In this document: piece by piece, positions 15,315 through 20,517 of the stretch
How the letters are laid out: every line of letters begins with the position of its first letter
Numbering within the stretch: the stretch's first letter is position 1
Source: Clostridia bacterium
GTDB taxonomy: Bacteria; Bacillota; Clostridia; Christensenellales; Aristaeellaceae
Assembly: GCA_900759005.1 (NCBI GenBank)
Contig: CAAEUQ010000144.1
Coordinates: forward strand, 1 to 20,517
Reading direction: 5' to 3'
Length of the DNA stretch: 20,517 nt
Translations under genes and position numbers: made by a program
The notes under the pieces: generated by a model
What the model was told of the DNA's origin: nothing
The model's database searches: none
Seen by the model: only the letters and a program-made list of their open reading frames with translations

Positions 15315-15338
15315 GCGCTCCCGCATTTGCGGGAGCGC
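15315..15338. terminator. Convergent terminator hairpin between nfo and ribF
   Basis: GCGCTCCCGC (15315-15324) pairs perfectly with GCGGGAGCGC (15329-15338) around ATTT. CCCAAATTTT follows on the plus strand and TTTGCTT on the minus strand, so it can end both operons. A competing 9-bp pairing uses its centre (see findings). Confidence 0.75.
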
Positions 15339-15346
15339 CCCAAATT

Positions 15347-15901
15347 TTATTGAATTTTCAGAAGCTGATTCGCCGCTTCCATTTTTCCTTCGCGGCGAAG
15401 CTCGCGAACGAGCGTAGACGACGCGACGCGATTTCCGATCATGACCGGCGGAACAATCTCTGCCCGATAGCCGTATTTTCCGGACAGCGCACGAATCAGC
15501 GCCGCATTTCCGCGCCCGTGATCACCGAACGTGTAATTCTCACCAGCGACGATCGCGACGATACAAAGCTGCTCTTTGAGCATTCGAATATAGCTTTCCG
15601 GCTCCATCGCAGCGAATTCGCACGTAAATGGGCGAACGATTGCAATATCCGCGCCCAAAATTTCAAACTTTTTCAGATTTTCCTCCAGCGAAAGCACATG
15701 CTCCGGCGCCCGTTCCGGCGCAATGACACTCAGCGGATGCCGATCAAACGTACAAACGACCGCTTCGGCGTTCAACTCTTTCGAAAGCGCGACCGCCTCT
15801 CGAATCAGTTTTTGATGGCCGATGTGCACGCCGTCGAACATTCCGAGCGCGACAACCGCGCGTGTACCGCGGAATTCCGCTTCCGAATGCAGCACGTTCA
15901 T
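15347..15901 (-). CDS. ribF: RibF-like protein, FAD synthetase domain only
   Basis: A 184-residue nucleotidyltransferase that should join FMN and ATP to FAD. GMFDGVHIGHQ (20-30) is the HxGH-type nucleotide site, TFDRHP, GENYTFGDHGRGN (120-132) and SSTLVR (161-166) are the further RibF motifs. The protein stops at NQLLKIQ, just where the riboflavin kinase domain normally begins; standard RibF is about 310 residues. The stop is followed by the operon terminator, with no remnant of the kinase. GGAGGA precedes the ATG, which overlaps the truB stop (ATGA). It is the last gene of the infB operon. Enzymatic ability is inferred from the retained motifs. Confidence 0.88.
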   Translation of the reverse strand: MNVLHSEAEFRGTRAVVALGMFDGVHIGHQKLIREAVALSKELNAEAVVCTFDRHPLSVIAPERAPEHVLSLEENLKKFEILGADIAIVRPFTCEFAAMEPESYIRMLKEQLCIVAIVAGENYTFGDHGRGNAALIRALSGKYGYRAEIVPPVMIGNRVASSTLVRELRREGKMEAANQLLKIQ

Positions 15902-16797
15902 CTCTCTTCCTCCAAAAGCATCGCTTTGAACCGCGCGCTGCCATCCGCTTCACCGCACGCGATACCCGCGAATTTTCCCGAAAGGTACACGCGCACGATC
16001 TCCCCCAGCGCCGGCTTTTCATTCATCCATTGCGGCTTCAGGGGATTGCCGTTGCGCACTGCGTGGCGCGCATTCTCGCCAACGCAAACGGCTTTCAGGT
16101 GGTTCAGCGGTGCGTCCATCGGAATGAGTGCGCTTTCGAGCGTCCCGTTTTCGCACATTTCGGCGATCTGCTCGCGCGTAAACGTGTTTTCAAGCGTGAA
16201 TACGCCCGCGCTCGTGCGCTTGAGCGAGGCCATATGCGCGCCGCAACCGAGTCTTTCGCCGATGTCGTGGCAGAGCGTTCGAATATAGACTCCTTTACCG
16301 CATTCGACCTCGATTTTATAGGTATGCTCCGCGCTCTTTCCGAGCAGGCGAATCGCATCTACGCGGCATTTGCGCGGCTCGACCTCGATTGTTTCGCCCT
16401 TTCGCGCGAGCTGATAAAGGCGCTTTCCATCGCGCTTGATTGCCGAATACATCGGCGGAATCTGCTCGATCGTGCCGACGAACTGATCAAGAACGGCGTT
16501 CAGCTCATCCGCGCCCGTGGTTACTTCGCGCGTTTCAACGATCTTCCCCGTCGCGTCCTGCGTATCTGTGATTTCGCCCAAGCGAATTTCGGCGACGTAG
16601 GTTTTCTTTTTATCGATGATATAATCGAACAGCCGTGTCGCCTTGCCGATGCACAGCGGCAGCACGCCGGAGGCTTCCGGATCGAGCGTTCCGCCATGAC
16701 CGATCGCCGTTCCGCGCGGCAATCGGCGGCGCACAAACACGACGACGTCGGACGACGTCACCCCCGTCGGCTTGTTCGCAATCAAAAATCCGTTCAT
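15898..16797 (-). CDS. truB: tRNA pseudouridine-55 synthase
   Basis: A 299-residue enzyme that isomerises U55 to pseudouridine in the T-loop of tRNAs. The start GFLIANKPTGVTSSDVV is characteristic, and the catalytic aspartate is D39 in GGTLDPEASGVLPL. KTYVAEIRLG, PPMYSAIKRDGKRLYQLAR and GVYIRTLCHDIG are further family motifs, with a PUA-like C-terminal part. Family homology fixes the ATG at 16795-16797; a TTG 48 bases upstream is in frame but adds unrelated residues. The ribosome binding site is poor (GGA only), in contrast to its neighbours. Confidence 0.94.
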   Translation of the reverse strand: MNGFLIANKPTGVTSSDVVVFVRRRLPRGTAIGHGGTLDPEASGVLPLCIGKATRLFDYIIDKKKTYVAEIRLGEITDTQDATGKIVETREVTTGADELNAVLDQFVGTIEQIPPMYSAIKRDGKRLYQLARKGETIEVEPRKCRVDAIRLLGKSAEHTYKIEVECGKGVYIRTLCHDIGERLGCGAHMASLKRTSAGVFTLENTFTREQIAEMCENGTLESALIPMDAPLNHLKAVCVGENARHAVRNGNPLKPQWMNEKPALGEIVRVYLSGKFAGIACGEADGSARFKAMLLEEER

Positions 16798-16849
16798 TTC
16801 ATCATTCCGTTTCTGAATGTATTCACAAATCGGCTCAAGCCGCAAAATT

Positions 16850-16872
16850 GCCCGCCGAATTTCCCGACGGGC
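16850..16872 (-). terminator. Hairpin in the nrnA-truB spacer
   Basis: GCCCGCCG (16850-16857) and CGACGGGC (16865-16872) form an 8-position stem with one mismatch and a 7-base loop. In the operon direction AATTTT follows, a weak T-run; on the plus strand AATTTTTT follows. The 179-base spacer around it otherwise shows only a faint promoter-like TTGCGG/TACATT pair and a short open frame. The hairpin may reduce read-through into truB-ribF. Confidence 0.45.
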
Positions 16873-16976
16873 TGAATTTTTTCAGACAAATTCGGGCGTG
16901 CGATTTCGGTTCGCGACGCGTTCTTCACCTGTGTAGTCACTTTCCAAGCGGTCCTGTACACGCTTTACTCAGGCGA

Positions 16977-17957
16977 TCACTTGCCGTCCAGCGCGATTTT
17001 TGCCTGCGCGAGCACCTTTTCGAGCGCCGCGTCGATTGGTAGCGCGAGCGTGCAGCCTGCTGCTTTCGCGTGTCCGCCGCCGCCAAATGGAATGGCGACC
17101 TGCTTCGCCACGTCCAGCTCGCCCTTTGCGCGAAGAGAAAATTTCGTTCCATCGTCGCGCTCTTCAGCGAGACAGGCGAACTCCGTTCCCTTGATCTCGT
17201 TCAGATAATTGATAATACCTTCCGCATCCTCGCGCCGCGCGCCGGTTTTTTCGAGCATTTCGCGCGTGAGCTTCGCCCATGCCAAACGCCCGTCGACACT
17301 GGTCTGAAGCCCCGCAAGCACGACGCCCAGCAGCTGCGTGCGCGCCTTCGTGCGCAATCGATACAGCTTTTCTGTAATTTTTGAAACGTCGATGCCCGTC
17401 TTCAGCGTTTCCGCTGCGGCTTCGAGTGTTTCGGGGCGTGTATTGGAAAAGCTGAAATGACCGCTGTCCGTCGAAATTGCGATAAACAGCCATTGCGCCA
17501 TTTCGCGCGTGCATTCAACATTCGACGTCTGAATCAGCTTTACGATGATTTCAGCGCACGCCGCCGCTTCCGGATCGATAAAATACACGTCGCCAAATCC
17601 GGGATTCGTCGCGTGATGATCGATCATGGCTCTTTCCGCGCACGAAGCGAACATCTCAGCGCCGTTTCCAAGGCGCGCAGGCTCTGAAACGTCGATTGAA
17701 ACCGCCGTTTTGGGCGCAAACGGTACATCTTCGCCCGCATTCACGAGGTTTACCGAGCAATCAAAGCCCGAATACATCTTCGGCAGACCGCCCGGCAGCA
17801 CGACGAAAGCGCGTTTTCCGAGCTTTTGGAGCATCAGCGCCGTCGCAATGCACGATCCTGCCGCGTCGCCATCCGGCGAAACGTGACCAAATAACGCAAA
17901 ATCGTCGCGCGATTTCAGCCAATCCGCAATCGCCTCGATCGAGACTCTATTCGGCAT
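16977..17957 (-). CDS. nrnA: DHH/DHHA1 nanoRNase and pAp phosphatase
   Basis: A 326-residue Mn-dependent phosphoesterase that degrades 2-5-nucleotide RNAs and dephosphorylates 3'-phosphoadenosine 5'-phosphate. DHH metal motifs are complete: GHVSPDGDAAGS (H25, D29, D31), SIDVSEP (D89), MIDHHATN (D113, H114, H115) and STDSGHF (D164). The C-terminal DHHA1 domain ends with GGGGHAKAAG. The ATG at 17955-17957 lies inside the last codons of rbfA (11-base overlap) with AAGGAG about 10 bases upstream, so the two are translationally coupled. rbfA-nrnA-truB is the usual Firmicutes order. Confidence 0.94.
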   Translation of the reverse strand: MPNRVSIEAIADWLKSRDDFALFGHVSPDGDAAGSCIATALMLQKLGKRAFVVLPGGLPKMYSGFDCSVNLVNAGEDVPFAPKTAVSIDVSEPARLGNGAEMFASCAERAMIDHHATNPGFGDVYFIDPEAAACAEIIVKLIQTSNVECTREMAQWLFIAISTDSGHFSFSNTRPETLEAAAETLKTGIDVSKITEKLYRLRTKARTQLLGVVLAGLQTSVDGRLAWAKLTREMLEKTGARREDAEGIINYLNEIKGTEFACLAEERDDGTKFSLRAKGELDVAKQVAIPFGGGGHAKAAGCTLALPIDAALEKVLAQAKIALDGK

Positions 17958-18300
17958 AGTGATCCGTCTCCTTGAGGATTCGATCGATTTTTGCGGCGTA
18001 TTCGATATTCGTATCCAATTCGAACAGAATTTCCGGAACATATCGGAGATCAACGCGCTTTCCCAGCTCGCGGCGCACAAAACCCGCGGCATTTTTAAGC
18101 GCCGCCATCATGCCGTTTCGTTTTTCCTCTTCCAAAATCGAAATGCGCACCTTGCAATACCGCAAATCGCGCGTGACTTCGCAGCGCACGATCGACCACG
18201 TTCCGCCGATGCGCGGATCGTTCAATTCATCGCGAATGATTGCATCAATCGCCCTTTGAACCTCCGGAGAGATCCGGTCTACCCGATCAAATGATGCCAT
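17947..18300 (-). CDS. rbfA: Ribosome-binding factor A
   Basis: A 117-residue KH-like protein that binds the 30S subunit and assists late 16S rRNA maturation. The start MASFDRVDRISPEVQRAIDA, the DPRI segment (seen as NDPRIGG) and VPEILFELDTNIEYAAKID are typical for the family, and the length is normal. GGAGG lies 6 bases before the ATG. A strong hairpin separates it from infB, and its end overlaps nrnA. Confidence 0.95.
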   Translation of the reverse strand: MASFDRVDRISPEVQRAIDAIIRDELNDPRIGGTWSIVRCEVTRDLRYCKVRISILEEEKRNGMMAALKNAAGFVRRELGKRVDLRYVPEILFELDTNIEYAAKIDRILKETDHYAE

Positions 18301-18317
18301 GTTTTCCTCCTGCCAAA

Positions 18318-18345
18318 TAACGGGCGTTCGTCAAAACGCCCGTTA
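18318..18345 (-). terminator. Strong hairpin between infB and rbfA
   Basis: TAACGGGCGTT (18318-18328) pairs perfectly with AACGCCCGTTA (18335-18345) around a 6-base loop. In the operon direction only TTTGGC follows, then the rbfA ribosome binding site. It is more likely a partial terminator or mRNA-end protector than a full stop, since rbfA-nrnA have no other visible promoter. Confidence 0.6.
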
Positions 18346-18362
18346 CCGCTTTTCGTTTCAAA

Positions 18363-20517
18363 TTATTGCTGGATCTCTTCCATCTCGAAGCATTCGATGA
18401 CGTCGTTTTCCTTGATATCATTATAGCCCGCGATGCCGATACCGCATTCGTAACCGGCGGCGACTTCCTTCGCGTCATCCTTAAAGCGCTTCAGCGAATC
18501 GATCTTGCCCTCGTGAATGACCACGTTGTCGCGCAGCAGGCGAATCTGCGCATTGCGCATGATCTTGCCGTCGGTGACGTAAGAGCCTGCGATGGTGCCG
18601 ACGCCGGAAACACGGAAGGGCTGGCGCACGGTCGCATGACCGAGCAGCACTTCCTTGAATTTCGGCGCGAGCAGACCCTTCATTGCATTCTGCACATCCT
18701 CGATCGCCTGATAAATGACGCGGTACAGGCGCACATCGATCTTCTCGCGTTCCGCCATATCGCGCGCGTTCGCGTCGGGGCGGACATTGAATCCGATGAT
18801 AATCGCATTCGACGTGGAAGCGAGCATAACGTCCGATTCGGTAATTGCGCCGACGCCGCCGTGAATCGTGCGCACGCGCACTTCGTCGTTCGACAGCTTT
18901 TCGAGCGACTGACGCACCGCTTCGACCGAGCCCTGCACGTCCGCCTTGATGATGATATTCAGATCCTTGATCTGACCCGCAGAAATCTGGCTGAACAGAT
19001 CGTCCAGCGTGGTCTTCTGCTGTTCCTTGATCAGCGCCGCGCGCATCTTATCCTTGCGCTCCTCGGCGACCTGGCGGGACAGCTTGTCGTCGTCAACCGC
19101 GGAAATCGTATCGCCCGCTTCGGGAACATCGTTGAATCCGATGACCTCGACCGGATCGGACGGACCCGCGCTCTTCACGCGCTCGCCGCGATCATTCGTC
19201 ATTGCGCGCACACGACCATACGCCATGCCCGCAACGATTGTATCGCCGACTCTGAGCGTGCCGTTTTTGACCAGCACAGTCGCGACCGGACCGCGGCCCT
19301 TGTCCAGACGCGCTTCAATGATAATGCCGCGCGCCTTGCGATTCGGATTCGCCTTGTAATCCTGAACTTCTGCAACCAACAGGATCATTTCGAGCAGCTG
19401 CTCAACGCCTTCGCCGGTAACTGCCGAGACAGGCACCATAATCGTGTCGCCGCCCCACTCCTCGCAGACGAGCTCATACTCAGTCAGCTGCTGCTTAATG
19501 CGCTCAATGTTCGCGCCGACCTTATCGATCTTGTTGATGGCAACGATGATCTGAACGCCAGCAGCCTTCGCGTGGCTGATTGCCTCGACGGTCTGCGGCA
19601 TTACGCCGTCGTCCGCCGCGACGACGAGGACGGCGATATCCGTCGCCTGCGCGCCGCGCATACGCATGGACGTAAACGCTTCATGACCAGGGGTATCGAG
19701 GAAGGTAATCTGCTGACCCTTCAAATTGACCGTATACGCGCCGATATGCTGGGTGATGCCGCCCGCTTCGCCGGCGGTCACGCGCGTCTTGCGGATATAG
19801 TCGAGCAGCGACGTCTTGCCGTGGTCGACATGACCCATGATGGTCACGACCGGCGGACGATGGATCAGATCCTCTTCCGCATCGGTTACGTCTTCCTTCT
19901 CGAGCGCGTCTTCCGCGGTTTCATGGAGCTTGAGTTCCAGCTCCACGCCGAATTCGGACGCGACGAGGTTTGCGGTTTCAAAATCCAGCTCGTTGTTGAT
20001 CGTCGCGATCACGCCGATCATCATTAACTTCTTGATGATCTCGCTCGCAGGCTTGCCGATGCGCTCGGAGAGGTCGCGCACGGTGATCATTTCGGAGGTC
20101 ATGACCGCCTTTTCAATCTTGATCGGATCGATCACAGTCTTCTGCTGTGCGACCTTCTTCTTCTTCTTGCCGCGTACGAATTCGTCGTCGTAGCCGCCCA
20201 TATTCGCGCCGGTATCTCTGCGGCGATTGCTGTTCTTCGCCGCGGCGCGCTCGGGATCGTTCTGGCGAACGTACTGCTTCTTATTCGGATCGTAATTCGA
20301 TACGCGCTCCTTCTCCATCGCGGGTGCGAGATCGGGCATTTTGCTGCGGCCCATGCTGCCGGATCGACCGCCGCCCTGTGAAAATCCGCCGGGACGGGAA
20401 GCTCCCTGCTGACCCGGCTGCGCGGGACGACCATACGGACGCTGTCCCTGCTGACCAGGCTGTGCGGGACGGCCATACGGACGCTGTCCCTGCGGCTGCG
20501 CGCCCTGCTGTCCAGGC
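18363..20517 (-). CDS. infB: Translation initiation factor IF-2 (5' end outside window)
   Basis: The last 717 residues of IF2, the GTPase that places initiator fMet-tRNA on the 30S subunit and promotes 50S joining. The visible part begins with a Q/G/P/R-rich tail, followed by basic linker (KKKKKKVAQQ context), an IF2-N fold around MTVRDLSERIGKPASEIIKK-like sequence, and the G domain: GHVDHGKT (G1, about visible residue 228), DTPGHEAF (G3), NKID (G4) and SAVTGEG (G5). Domains II, III and the C-terminal fMet-tRNA-binding domain follow to EEIQQ. An internal ATG at 20352-20354 is in frame, but the open frame runs on to the window edge with low-complexity IF2-type sequence, so it is not taken as the start. 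First visible gene of the operon. Confidence 0.97.
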   Translation of the reverse strand, partial: PGQQGAQPQGQRPYGRPAQPGQQGQRPYGRPAQPGQQGASRPGGFSQGGGRSGSMGRSKMPDLAPAMEKERVSNYDPNKKQYVRQNDPERAAAKNSNRRRDTGANMGGYDDEFVRGKKKKKVAQQKTVIDPIKIEKAVMTSEMITVRDLSERIGKPASEIIKKLMMIGVIATINNELDFETANLVASEFGVELELKLHETAEDALEKEDVTDAEEDLIHRPPVVTIMGHVDHGKTSLLDYIRKTRVTAGEAGGITQHIGAYTVNLKGQQITFLDTPGHEAFTSMRMRGAQATDIAVLVVAADDGVMPQTVEAISHAKAAGVQIIVAINKIDKVGANIERIKQQLTEYELVCEEWGGDTIMVPVSAVTGEGVEQLLEMILLVAEVQDYKANPNRKARGIIIEARLDKGRGPVATVLVKNGTLRVGDTIVAGMAYGRVRAMTNDRGERVKSAGPSDPVEVIGFNDVPEAGDTISAVDDDKLSRQVAEERKDKMRAALIKEQQKTTLDDLFSQISAGQIKDLNIIIKADVQGSVEAVRQSLEKLSNDEVRVRTIHGGVGAITESDVMLASTSNAIIIGFNVRPDANARDMAEREKIDVRLYRVIYQAIEDVQNAMKGLLAPKFKEVLLGHATVRQPFRVSGVGTIAGSYVTDGKIMRNAQIRLLRDNVVIHEGKIDSLKRFKDDAKEVAAGYECGIGIAGYNDIKENDVIECFEMEEIQQ
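20409..20492 (-). repeat. Two 42-bp tandem repeats in the IF-2 N-terminal region
   Basis: Two consecutive 14-residue units QGQRPYGRPAQPGQ are almost identical at the DNA level. A partial unit (PGQQGAQP) continues toward the window edge, so more copies may lie outside. Confidence 0.85.

Noticed and set aside
16798..16845. TTG start extending TruB by 16 residues
   Set aside because: The extra residues do not match the TruB family, which begins with the conserved GFL-x-x-x-KP segment right after the ATG.
18366..20027. 553-codon open frame on the plus strand opposite infB
   Set aside because: It is a shadow of GC-rich infB codons, has no ribosome binding site and no recognisable domain, while infB on the other strand is unmistakable.

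Overview
The window reads as chromosomal DNA of an endospore-forming member of the Firmicutes, most likely a GC-rich Clostridia lineage. Three things point there. A SipL-like spore morphogenesis protein (SPOCS/DUF3794 plus LysM) is present. The infB-rbfA-nrnA-truB-ribF gene order is typical of Firmicutes. Almost every start is preceded by a strong GGAGG-type ribosome binding site. No phage, insertion sequence, CRISPR array, tRNA or rRNA was seen, and gene density is high, with no gap over 300 bases.

Layout. Bases 1-2950 hold a possible partial gene at the left edge, a GNAT acetyltransferase (-), a MATE transporter (+) and a secreted CAP-domain protein (-). Bases 3066-6710 hold a TlyA rRNA methyltransferase (+), a small membrane-anchored protein (-), a coupled MATE transporter / DUF2284 metal-binding pair (-) and a YaiI/YqxD protein (+). 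Bases 6791-13057 are a threonine locus. thrC-thrB run leftward and hom-asd rightward from one shared intergenic region whose two sigma-A-type promoters overlap. The sipL-like gene lies directly downstream of thrB. Next come a GH32 sucrase/fructosidase and endonuclease IV (+), following asd. Bases 15347-20517 are the 3' part of the translation operon on the minus strand: infB (5' end outside the window), rbfA, nrnA, truB and a shortened ribF.

How the genes fit together. asd makes aspartate semialdehyde, Hom reduces it to homoserine, and ThrB and ThrC convert that to threonine. No aspartokinase is in the window. IF2, RbfA and TruB serve translation initiation, 30S maturation and tRNA modification. 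NrnA recycles nanoRNA and pAp. RibF here carries only the FAD synthetase half.

No wholly new system is evident. The strongest points for follow-up are regulatory. An 11-bp inverted repeat would bury the sipL ribosome binding site in read-through thrCB mRNA, while a sporulation-type -10 motif in its loop could start mRNA lacking the blocking arm. The thrC and hom promoters occupy the same DNA. RibF ends exactly at its domain boundary.
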